Below are positions 56,040 to 64,000 of a DNA stretch of 64,000 bases, piece by piece. The stretch is from assembly GCA_000729835.1 (NCBI GenBank), contig JFHB01000020.1:214856-278855 (forward strand), read 5' to 3'. How positions within the stretch are numbered: the first letter of the stretch is position 1; each line of letters begins with the position of its first letter. The notes under the pieces are model-generated. The model worked only from the letters and a program-made list of their open reading frames with translations. It did not search any database and was not told the DNA's origin. The DNA comes from Atkinsonella hypoxylon (Eukaryota; Ascomycota; Sordariomycetes; Hypocreales; Clavicipitaceae). The position numbers were made by a program, and so were the translations under genes.

Positions 56040-57849
56040 ATGAACTCCGAAGGCATTCATGCCCGCCCGGGGAAGGGTGACGGCAACGGCAGCGATGCTG
56101 AAAAGGCTAGCATACGGCATCGATATGACGGCGAGGAGATTCGTGGTCTTGAGACCAACCCGGAGACCATGCTTCACAGGGGCCTCAAGGCTCGTCACAT
56201 CACCATGATTGCCATTGGTGGTGCTCTAGGAACTGGTCTCCTCGTTGGTACCGGCAAAGCCCTCGCTCAAGCTGGTCCTGCTTCTCTCTTCATCTCGTAT
56301 ACGTTTGTGGGTATGCTCGTCTTCATAGTCATGGCTAGTCTTGGTGAGATGGCCGCGTGGTTGCCTCTCAGTGCTGGTTTCACCGGTTACGCTACACGAT
56401 ACTGCCACCCTTCTCTTGGTTTCGCTCTTGGCTGGTCGTAAGTCATGGATGGCTTCTTGTTGATTTCAAATAATCTGAAGCTGGGCTGTCTGATGCTAAT
56501 ACCATCTCTTACACAGGTACTGGATGAAATACATTATCGTCACCCCAAACCAGCTCACAGCCGCCTCCCTTGTCATCTCTTTCTGGGTACCACGCGAGAA
56601 GCTTAATCCTGGTATCTTCGTCGCCATTTTCCTCGTCGTGGTCGTGTGCATCAATTATTTTGGAGGCATCAAATTCTTCGGAGAGTTTGAATTTTGGCTG
56701 TCTTCTTTCAAAGTCATTGTTGTGGTTTGTATCATTTTATTCTCCCTCATCATTGCCTGCGGTGGTGGCCCCAACCATGACGCATCTGGCTTCCGATACT
56801 GGAGAGACCCTGGTGCTTTTGCCGACCTTTACAAATCAGGTCCTCATGGTGCGCTGGGAAAATTCTTGGGCTTTTGGTCTGTCATGGTCAGTGCTACTTT
56901 TGCCTATCTTGGCACTGAGTTGGTTGGTGTCACGGCTGCCGAGGCCCAAAACCCCCGGCGATCTATTCCTAAGGCCATCAAGTTGACTTTCTACCGTATC
57001 TTGGTCTTTTACTGCCTCAGCGTTCTTCTTGTGGGTATGATTGTGCCATACAATGACAAGGGATTGGCTTTTGCCAACAAGGAGTCGTCCAAGGGTGCCA
57101 GCGCCAGCGCCAGTCCATTCGTCGTTGCCGCAGCCATCGCCGGTGTCAAGGGCTTGCCGCACGTCATCAATGCCTGTATTTGCGTTTTCGTTTTCTCCGC
57201 CGCCAACTCGGATCTCTACATTGGCAGCCGAACTCTCTACGGTCTTGCCAGTGATCGCGCTGCTCCTGCTATCTTCCGTCGCACTAACAGCCGAGGCGTC
57301 CCTGTGTTTGCTCTGGCGGTATGCACAGGATTTGCTTGCTTGGCTTTCATGGTTATTTCTGACGACTCCAAAAAGATCTTCAATTACTTTGTTAACCTCA
57401 CTACCATCTTTGGCCTTCTGTCTTGGATCTCTATCTTGGTTACCTACATCTACTTCCTCAAGGCGCGACGAGCACAAAATCTTTCCGACAGCGCCATGCC
57501 ATATGTCGCTCCTCAAGGTCTTTGGGGAACATACATTGCTCTGTTCTTCTGCTGCCTCATCCTTTTGACCAAGAACTTTGATGTATTTATCCACCATGAC
57601 GGCGTGACGTTTGACTACCAGAACTTCATCACTGGCTACCTTGGTATTCCTCTCTACCTGATTCTGCTGTTCGGACACATGTTCATCACCAAGAGCCGTG
57701 GCGTCCAAGCTCACGAAGCGGACTTCTTCACCGGCAAGGACATTATTGACCAGGAGGAATCCGACTTTTTGGAACTTCAGAAGGAGAAAATTGCCCAGAG
57801 CACGGGCTGGGACAAATTCTATAACCGCTACATGTCATGGCTGTTCTAA
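56040..57849 (+). CDS. Amino-acid permease (YAT/INDA1-like), 576 aa
   Basis: Plasma-membrane amino-acid/proton symporter of the fungal YAT family (APC superfamily), close in pattern to Trichoderma INDA1-type permeases. Exons 56040-56437 and 56517-57849, intron 56438-56516 (GTAAGT…CACAG); 577 codons with stop. The cytosolic N-tail of ~50 residues carries NPETMLHRGLKARHITMIAI, the family entry motif, then TM1 (GGALGTGLLVGTGKALAQAG). Other signatures: MASLGEMAAWLPLSAGFTGY, YWMKYIIVTPNQLTAASLV, GGIKFFGEFEFWLSSFKV, GGGPNHDASGFRYWRDPGAF, and TELVGVTAAEAQNPRRSIPK. About twelve membrane segments fit the sequence. The C-tail ends KFYNRYMSWLF. Specificity cannot be read from the sequence. Confidence 0.92.
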
Positions 57850-58403
57850 GGGCAGGGGAAGAAAACTTTTTATGTCTATATCCAAGTTGTATACGTGGTC
57901 AATGATCCCACCTTTCTTAAATAATATTGCTATAAAAGACTCTATTACATCTCTTACTGTCCTGTCAAGACGTATGTCTCAAAAGCATAACGTTACAATC
58001 CACAACCCGCCCAACGCCAATTCATATAAACATAATCACCAGCAGGCAACCCGAAAACAAAACGACTACAGAGTACCCGCGAGCAAACATCCAGGCCGAC
58101 AAGACTACCAACCCTAACCCCTCAAATCATTCCATGCGCATTGTCCAACTCAACCCCTTGTCTACTCCATAATTCCCCACAGCTCATCAGCGCTTTCATA
58201 ACAATGCTGTGGAGAGGCAAAGGACTTTTGAGCGCAGCAGCAACTTAGACCTAAAGCGGAAGGTATACCTCCGCACACATTGATGGCCACTTTCTCGCTA
58301 ACACTAGCGCTCGCAACTTGCCAAGAGGCGCTACATACAGTGCCGTGAAAGTCAGAGGGTAGTTCTGCGTAGATATTGGTCGGTACTACCTTCCGCTTAG
58401 GGT
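57850..58403. other. Convergent intergenic region
   Basis: About 550 bp, AT-rich just after the permease stop. No gene or repeat seen. Confidence 0.45.
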
Positions 58404-58854
58404 CTAGCTGTGGTTTTCAAACATCCCTTCTTGCTGCGCCTGTATGCCGTGGAGCGAACCTCCGCTAATAATGGAGCTTTTGCGGTGAAAATTTGACGGT
58501 GGGTTAAATGGCGGCTGTGGTGGAGTAGCGTAACTTCGATGTTCGTGATAGGCGATTTGGAATGGGGTAGAAGTGAGTATTCGATAGTCTACTTTTTGGT
58601 TTCGGCGCTGGAGATGAACGGGATGGGACTCGGTGCGTTTCCTCAAGTAGATGAGGCGAATTGCAAAAATCGTTGATATACCAATTGAGAGTAGGACCCA
58701 GGTCTTAAGCCAGCTCAGATGGGCATCGTCAATTCTCAAACTAATCTACCCGTTCTAATGCGCATCGAGGCAGTCCATGCCACTCCCGATCGGGTATTAC
58801 CTTGACATAGTAACTTTTGGAAAACAATCGTTTTCTCATTCGGTACATCCCCAT
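58404..58854 (-). CDS. Putative small single-pass membrane protein, 131 aa
   Basis: Tentative. The open frame 58745-58404 encodes a transmembrane segment (TWVLLSIGISTIFAIRLIYL) followed by a basic, then Pro/Ser-rich tail ending QQEGMFENHS. The frame lacks its own ATG. A 5' exon 58854-58801 (MGMYRMRKRLFSKSYYVK) joins it in frame through an intron 58746-58800 (donor AAG|GTAATA, acceptor GGGTAG), giving 132 codons with stop. The branch site is weak. I do not recognise the family. The short basic N-terminus plus one membrane span suggests an organellar or ER membrane protein, which is inference. It might instead be part of a longer unannotated gene. Confidence 0.4.
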
Positions 58855-59065
58855 ATTCTACGTTTTGCAATTCCCAACGCCATGCCATGCTAAGTTCACA
58901 AAGTTTAAACAAAGAAACAGAAAAATAGTTGTCGCCATGGTTCGAAACACCGGTGTTGCAAAAAAAATTGTTGGAAGAGAAGAGTCTTCCCTCTACTCAA
59001 GTCATCATACAATGGCGCAGTATTTGGTCAAATCGCACAATAATGATGCGCGAGACAGATGCAAG

Positions 59066-59626
59066 TTACATCATCTGTCGTTGCCGGGCCTTTTCTTCGG
59101 CAAAGACGATGCGGCTCATTTCCAAGACGCGCTCGAAGCCTTCGCGGCCCTTGACGGCGTTCTCCTTGAAGCGCGTCACGAGGGTGTCCTCGATGCTGTT
59201 CTTGATGCGCTGCCAGCCCCCGCACAGAGCGGTGATCCGAGCCGACTGCGCGAATTGTGTCCGGTGGTCCCCCAGAGGCTTGTAGATGACTTCCTCTTGG
59301 ACGTTGACGAGGTTGCTCCATGTAAGATTCTGGCTGACCATGGTGAGGGTCTTGTTGCTTGGGTCGACGTACGAGGCCTCGTACACGTAGCTCACGTCCA
59401 TCGAGCTGCCCATCAAGGTCTTGAGCCAGTCCGGCGCGGATTGTTTGCACGTGATGAGACGCTCGGTGCGGAGGATGCCCGTCTTGTCGTCGACCTGGCG
59501 GGAGAGCGTGTCGACGGCAATGACGTGCTCCGACTTGTTGTTCCAGGGTCCGTACTTGCGCCAGTTTGCGGTTGAGACCTCGTCCCAGGAATAGTTGTAT
59601 GTGACGGCGTTGGAGAAGACCTTCAT
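59066..59626 (-). CDS. PRELI/MSF1 (Ups-type) mitochondrial lipid-transfer protein, 186 aa
   Basis: Intermembrane-space protein of the PRELI/Ups family, which shuttles phosphatidic acid or phosphatidylserine between mitochondrial membranes with an Mdm35-type partner. Single exon. MKVFSNAVTYNYSWDEVSTA opens the domain; further landmarks are NWRKYGPWNNKSEHVIAVD, LRTERLITCKQSAPDWL, SQNLTWSNLVNVQEEVIYKP and a C-terminal amphipathic helix (TLVTRFKENAVKGREGFERV). Length matches the family (about 175-200 aa). The frame is open upstream to 59818 but contains no earlier ATG. Which subtype (Ups1 or Ups2/3) cannot be decided by eye. Confidence 0.9.
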   Translation of the reverse strand: MKVFSNAVTYNYSWDEVSTANWRKYGPWNNKSEHVIAVDTLSRQVDDKTGILRTERLITCKQSAPDWLKTLMGSSMDVSYVYEASYVDPSNKTLTMVSQNLTWSNLVNVQEEVIYKPLGDHRTQFAQSARITALCGGWQRIKNSIEDTLVTRFKENAVKGREGFERVLEMSRIVFAEEKARQRQMM

Positions 59627-61186
59627 CGTGATCCGACGACGTGTTGGTTCTATGGCTTCGGAGTCGAAGAAATGCGTCTTATGCTTAGCGCGGACCCAAC
59701 TTTCGAACGGATGAGTCAAATTCGGGGAGGAGTCTTCAGGGGTGCTCGAGTCTATACAACCAAAGAAGGCAAAACAAGAAGACGACTCGCTTAGAAAGGG
59801 GAAAAAAACAAAGCTCAAATGCAGTTCAGATGCCAGATCCTAGAAAGAGATGTCTGACGAGTACTAGCGTGCCGATGCGCGTTGATGTCGTTGACGATGC
59901 GTGTATGTCAGTCAGTATGAAAGATTGAAGAAAAAGCCAGGGTGCGAGGAGGTTGTTAATAAATTTTGTCAGAGGCGCGTTTCGGCTTCTTTCGGAGAAA
60001 GGGGGGGGGGGGGGGGGCATGCAATTTTTTTTTTTTTTTTCCTTTGCAGAAGAAAATCCACCGTGGCACAAGTCGTTTTGCCATCCCTGATCGAGGTCGC
60101 GCTAAGCTCGATTTGTTCGTTATCGACGTTATCTCGCGATAAAACACCGGAAGCAGAGAATAATTCTGGCCGCCTTGATTGGCTCGGCTACCAAGGGCAG
60201 CAGAGATATCCCCTGAAGAGGGACGTCACAGTTGTGGAGCGGGCTTCGATCACCTGGGTCCCGCGATTTTTGCCACCAGACTGGCTCCTCTGGAAGCATC
60301 TGGATGATGGGCTGCATTTAGCCACGCGCAATTGGCTGGCTGGCTTGTCGCACCGGTTGTGCCTTGTATCCCTTGCGCACAATCCTTGCGCACAGTGTTA
60401 GTGTTACACGGACGACATAGCCAAATATGTAAGATGTAGCGCATTGCATTTATGCATTGCATTTATAAACTTTGTAGACAAGATGATCAGCTACTTGAAT
60501 TACTAACTATGTGCTCAGTGTGTGCATCAGGCATCATGAAAGTACCTGTTATGATTGGTCTACTCGTCCATTAGTGTCCAGGTTCATGGATCTGCATCGT
60601 GATAGCCCAGCGTAGACCTATGGTTCGTCCGTGATTCAAGTGACATCTCGGGACATCCTTCATTCAAGTTGGGTACTGACGTCAGTTGAAGAACCCCATC
60701 ATGACAAGATATGAAGCACAGATGTAAGGACCCTCATGGTGATGTATGTACACAGAGTTGGTCCCAGTCAGTTATAGTCAGTCAAATGGAAAGTAATCAC
60801 CCACGAATGGGAAACCAGTTTCGAGTGGATTCTGTGGTTAGTATTCTATTTCAATATGGCCATCTACTGACAAGACAATGGTAGCAGAGTCATTGACAGC
60901 AGATTTCCATACGTTATCCTGACCATGTACTACGTCTTAGCTAGACATGGCTGTAGCAAGTTTTCATTCAATATATCCTTGGAAATCGTCTTGCCTCGTC
61001 TTTGATTAACTCGACTGACTCTGGGGATGCCATTACTGGGAACCCAGCAAGTCAAGACGGCACGCTTGTGCCGACACATCTTCAACGGAATTTAAGCAAG
61101 GCTGGTCACTCAACTCATATTGCACAGTCAATACAAGTAAGACCTTCTTTTTTCTTTTCTCCGTACTATCTCAATTTTACTTGATA
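59627..61186. other. PRELI promoter and MetAP2 3' flank, 1.56 kb
   Basis: Contains adjacent G17 and T16 tracts (listed separately). From 60.4 to 61.1 kb the sequence is moderately AT-rich without frames or recognisable repeats. No gene supported. Confidence 0.4.
60001..60040. repeat. G17 tract followed by T16 tract
   Basis: G17 at 60001-60017, then CATGCAA and T16 at 60025-60040, upstream of the PRELI gene. A G run this long stands out in this window and is prone to length variation and sequencing error. Confidence 0.95.
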
Positions 61187-62774
61187 CTAGTAATCATCGC
61201 CACGGCTGATGACCTCCTTCACGGTTGGTCGGATTAAAATCGTCTGAGAAAGAAGAAAAGTTAGCATCTAGTCCATACACACGAGAATTGGGCTGAGAAA
61301 TATGACGTACGTGCTCAAATTGAGCGGTGTAAGAGCCCTTCTTGTCACACAAGGGCGGGTAAGCTTCGACTATTCCGCTATTCACAAGGCTGTTCAACTG
61401 CAAAAGATAATTAGTTCGCAACTCATGCTTTCTTCGGCAAAAAAAAAAAAAAGAAAAAAAAAAAGCAGACACACACAGAGAGAGAGAGAGAGAGAGAAAG
61501 AAAGAGCGCATACGCCAAGAAGATATTTGTCTTGGCCTAGACGGTCAAGATATCGACGGCAGAAGGGAAGGGTGCCGAAGTTCTTGTTAATCACGTTCAG
61601 CAGCGCTTTGGCCGAGCTAAGGCGCAGGTCCACGTGCTGTACATCAGCGTTCTTGGCATAGTGTGAGACTTCCATATCATCCCTGACATAGCCGTTTCCA
61701 GTGCTTCCAAAGGTCTCTATTGCAAAGACATCGCCTTCCTCCATCTTGGTCTGGTCGTTGCGCTTGACGATGGGCACAGCCTTGGTTCCGTGTATGCTGT
61801 ACGGTAGGATGTTGTGGCCCGTCAGGTTGCGAATACTCTTGACGGGATACGTCGTGCCGTCGATCTCAACCTCGTAACTCTCCATAGTCTCCTGGATGAC
61901 ACCTCCAATTTCGCCGACACGGGCGTCGATGCCGGCTTCGCGGATACCAGCGTTAGTGGCTTCCTGCACCGCCTTCAGCAGATTGTCGTATTTGGGCTCA
62001 AAGGCCACGGTAAAGGCAGAGTCGACGATACGTCCATTGATATGTACTCCAAAGTCCACCTTCATTACGTCGTCCTGCTGAAGAACCATCTTGCTGCCAG
62101 CGTTGGGAGTATAGTGCGCAGCACAGTGGTTCAAGCTGAGACCGCAGGGGAAACCCATACCACCAATTAATGCATCACCCTCGGTCAGACCGGGGTGTCC
62201 AGTAAGAGATCGGACGCCGTCTTCAATCATTTCCGCAATCTCCGTCAGCGTCTGACCTGGCCGAATAGTCTTCTTAGCGTACTGGCGGACCTGTCGGTGT
62301 ATCTCGGCAGCCTCGCGGTAGTCGTTCAAGAAGTCTGATTGCAGGTTGTCGAGGTGGCGCTTCTCCTCGCTGGTGGTTCTGTAGTTGTTCTCGTCTTTGT
62401 ATTCGACTTCCTCGCCCTTGGGAAAAGACTTGTTGGGGAACAGCTGCCTGACCATGACGGTTGGTGGCTCGGTTTGTGCCGTAGGATTTTTCTTCTTCTT
62501 CTTGGGCTTTCTCTTCTTCTTCTTTTTGGCGCCACCAGAGCCGCCTTCTGCGCCGTCTACTACACCATTCTTGCCGGTGTTATCATCAGAGTCTTCCGCA
62601 TGGTCTTCGTCGTCGTCGCCGCCAAGTACGGGGTTCGCGCCTAGGCCGTTGGGCTTTGTGGCTTCGGTCACTGCAAATGGCACGAGTTAGTCCCCAGTGT
62701 CGGTTTTCGCATTACAGAATGGAGTTCCTGCCTTTCAGCTCCTTGAGAGCTTCGGTAGGAGCTTGTGCTGCCAT
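61187..62774 (-). CDS. Methionine aminopeptidase 2 (MetAP2), 447 aa
   Basis: Dinuclear-metal protease that removes the initiator methionine from nascent proteins; target of fumagillin-type inhibitors. Exons 62774-62732, 62670-61514, 61397-61311, 61243-61187; 448 codons with stop. Residues ~15-75 form an acidic segment and a lysine block (KKKKKRKPKKKKK) typical of type 2. Metal ligands and catalytic residues: NHCAAHYTP (His), VDFGVHINGRIVDSAF (two Asp), LTGHNILPYSIHG (His), FAIETFGSTGNG (Glu), and AQFEHTILI (last Glu, across the final splice). Ends EVISRGDDY. Intron 1 (62671-62731) needs a GC donor (AAAG|GCAGGA) but has a perfect ACTAAC branch. Intron 2 (61398-61513) contains T tracts and a (CT)n repeat. 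The final two introns are ordinary. No sign of inactivation. Confidence 0.92.
61440..61500. repeat. A tracts and (GA)n microsatellite inside a MetAP2 intron
   Basis: A14-G-A11, then CA repeats and about nine GA units (plus strand). On the gene strand this is a (CT)n and T-tract run within intron 2, between its donor and branch site. Confidence 0.9.
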
Positions 62775-63500
62775 GATTGACGACGTCCTTGAAGATGAAG
62801 TGGGGGCACCGCGACAATCCGGAAAAGGGAACAAGTGAAGGGAAAAAAAAGAGGTAGAAAAAGTGAACGGACAATACGATGAGGGGCGAGGATCCCCCGC
62901 CACTTGCCAGTTCCTTCCTAGTTCCCACCAAAAACGCGTGTTGCGTTGTAACTTCATGAATGCTGCACTCTTATCTGCAACGGTGACCATGCACTCGAAG
63001 TCGTCTATTTATGCACACAGATTCTTAATGGACTGGCTAGAATAGGACACGAGTCGTCACGAGTCATCACTTTGTTGACTTTGCTAATAGTATCGTGTCA
63101 AGAGATCAACCAGGCATTAAGTAAGCATGATGTTCTTCACTGCTGAACGTCGGCATTCTCGCCTGGACGAATATTCGACTTTGGGAGCTACGAGTCATCC
63201 ACAATCGTCTTATAAAGGGTAGTGGTTCAATCCAGCACGCTCGATTTACTAACCAGATTGGAATGCTAATACAAAATAAAAAGAGCACACAAATTGAATT
63301 ATATGCATCTGCATACTAGTAAATAAATGTTCATGCCAACATGCCCGCAGTCTGAAGTACACGGGAACCCCATCCAGGGCCCTGACATGCTTCTTCCCCT
63401 GGGCCCTGAAATTCACTAGCAAAGGTGCAGAATTCAAATTGAAATGAACGCAGCCACGCGAAGCTAAACCACAAACCCGAATAGCCTTGCAACACGCAAT
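62775..63500. other. MetAP2 promoter and 3' flank of the repeat-protein gene
   Basis: About 700 bp, no gene supported. A/G-rich 5' flank of MetAP2 at 62835-62865. Short frames near 63106-63437 are unrecognised. Confidence 0.45.
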
Positions 63501-64000
63501 CTAGAAGTAGTAGTCCTTGCAGTCTTTGAGGTCGGTCCCACTGCAAACAGTGATCTTCTTTGTCGCTTTAGTAGCATCAACTTGAGGGGTGTTAGGGTCT
63601 GGGCATTCAAAGTGGTTGCCACTGTCCGGATTACCGCCAGGAGTACCCTTGTTGCCGTCCTTGCTGTCGTCTGACTTGCCCTTCTTGCCGGGCTTGTTAG
63701 GCTTTCCATATGGGTTCTTTTCATCGTCATCAGAGCTACCCTTGCTGCCGTCCTTGCTACTGTCATTGCCGCCAGGAGTGCCCTTGCTGCCGTCCTTGCT
63801 GCCGTCATTGCCGCCAGGAGTGCCCTTGCTGCCGTCATTACCACCGGGCGTACCCTTGCTGCCGTCCTTGCTACTGTCATTACCACCGGGCGTACCCTTG
63901 CTGCCGTCCTTGCTGCCGTCCGACTTGCCCTGGTCATCCTTCTTGCCGGGGCTTGTTAGGCTTTCCATATGGGTTCTTTTCATCGTCATCAGAGCTACCC
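63501..64000 (-). CDS. Gly/Ser/Lys-repeat protein, 3' part only, with apparent one-base frame break
   Basis: The gene enters from beyond the right edge; its start is outside the window. From 63501 upward the frame encodes a C-terminal segment (ECPDPNTPQVDATKATKKIT, then VCSGTDLKDCKDYYF, three cysteines), a module SSDDDEKNPYGKPNKPGKKG, and a tract of SKDGSKGTPGGND repeats. At 63952-64000 a second copy of the SSDDDEKNPYGKPNKP module is visible, but in a different reading frame. Its C run reads CCCC (63948-63951 on the opposite strand as GGGG) where the inner copy has CCC (63690-63692). The family is unknown to me; low-complexity charged repeats and terminal cysteines suggest a secreted or cell-surface protein, as inference. 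Either a frameshift or a sequencing error separates the two parts. Confidence 0.6.
   Translation of the reverse strand, partial: VALMTMKRTHMESLTSPGKKDDQGKSDGSKDGSKGTPGGNDSSKDGSKGTPGGNDGSKGTPGGNDGSKDGSKGTPGGNDSSKDGSKGSSDDDEKNPYGKPNKPGKKGKSDDSKDGNKGTPGGNPDSGNHFECPDPNTPQVDATKATKKITVCSGTDLKDCKDYYF
63736..63925 (-). repeat. Coding tandem repeat (GSKGTPGGND / SKDGSKGTPGGND units)
   Basis: Four to five units of 30-45 bp encoding (S/G)SKDGSKGTPGGND or the shorter GSKGTPGGND. Units differ mainly at synonymous or S/G positions, suggesting recent expansion. Confidence 0.85.

Noticed and set aside
1..64000. CRISPR arrays, bacterial operons, integrated bacterial or viral genes
   Set aside because: No regularly spaced direct repeats, no Shine-Dalgarno-led gene strings, and no viral-type proteins seen; all supported genes are intron-containing or fungal in type.

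Overview
The window is a piece of nuclear chromosome from a filamentous ascomycete, most likely Sordariomycetes/Hypocreales. Evidence: spliceosomal introns of about 50-110 nt with CTAAC/CTGAC-type branch sites, fungus-typical products (Cex1-like SCY1 pseudokinase, Nup85, 5-oxoprolinase, AidB-like dehydrogenase, secreted-type ADGF adenosine deaminase family, INDA1-like amino-acid permease, MetAP2), long A/T tracts next to genes, and many copies of a palindromic ACCTAGGT motif and of TACTCCGTA/TACGGAGTA. The species cannot be named from sequence alone.

Layout. 0-16 kb is housekeeping: cytochrome b5 (+), a DUF2462 protein (-), Cex1/SCY1-like (-), a disordered 583-aa protein with a SUMO-interaction-like motif (+), a mitochondrial aconitase-family enzyme (-) and Nup85 (-). 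16.2-26.9 kb is an accessory block with no intact recognised gene. It holds a decayed gene with three in-frame stops and a frameshift (17.9-19.5 kb), a short possible paralogue beside it, two diverged copies of a C2H2 zinc-finger tail (20.8-21.4 kb), a decayed kinase-like domain, and a decayed DUF3435/FluG-type tyrosine-recombinase-like gene with zinc-finger tail (21.3-25.8 kb). 26.9-31.6 kb returns to housekeeping: class III alcohol dehydrogenase (S-(hydroxymethyl)glutathione dehydrogenase), endonuclease III (Nth1-like), AN1 zinc-finger protein. 31.6-36.4 kb is gene-poor, with an AT-rich decayed repeat, an intron-containing tRNA (probably His) and a 468-bp MITE-like element with 40-bp terminal inverted repeats. 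36.5-52.5 kb carries metabolic genes separated by long gaps: AidB-like acyl-CoA dehydrogenase, an eight-cysteine secreted protein, ADGF-type adenosine deaminase, NmrA-like oxidoreductase and 5-oxoprolinase. 56-64 kb has an amino-acid permease, a small putative membrane protein, a PRELI/Ups lipid-transfer protein, methionine aminopeptidase 2 and the 3' part of a Gly/Ser/Lys repeat protein that runs off the window.

The genes do not form an obvious pathway cluster. 5-oxoprolinase and the glutathione-dependent formaldehyde dehydrogenase both touch glutathione metabolism but are 20 kb apart. I did not find a convincing undescribed system. The points most worth a second look are the decayed recombinase/kinase block, the new MITE-like element, three proposed GC-AG introns, and a one-base homopolymer difference between two copies of a coding module at the right edge. 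Gene models below were built by eye from splice signals and reading-frame continuity; every joined model sums to a whole number of codons.
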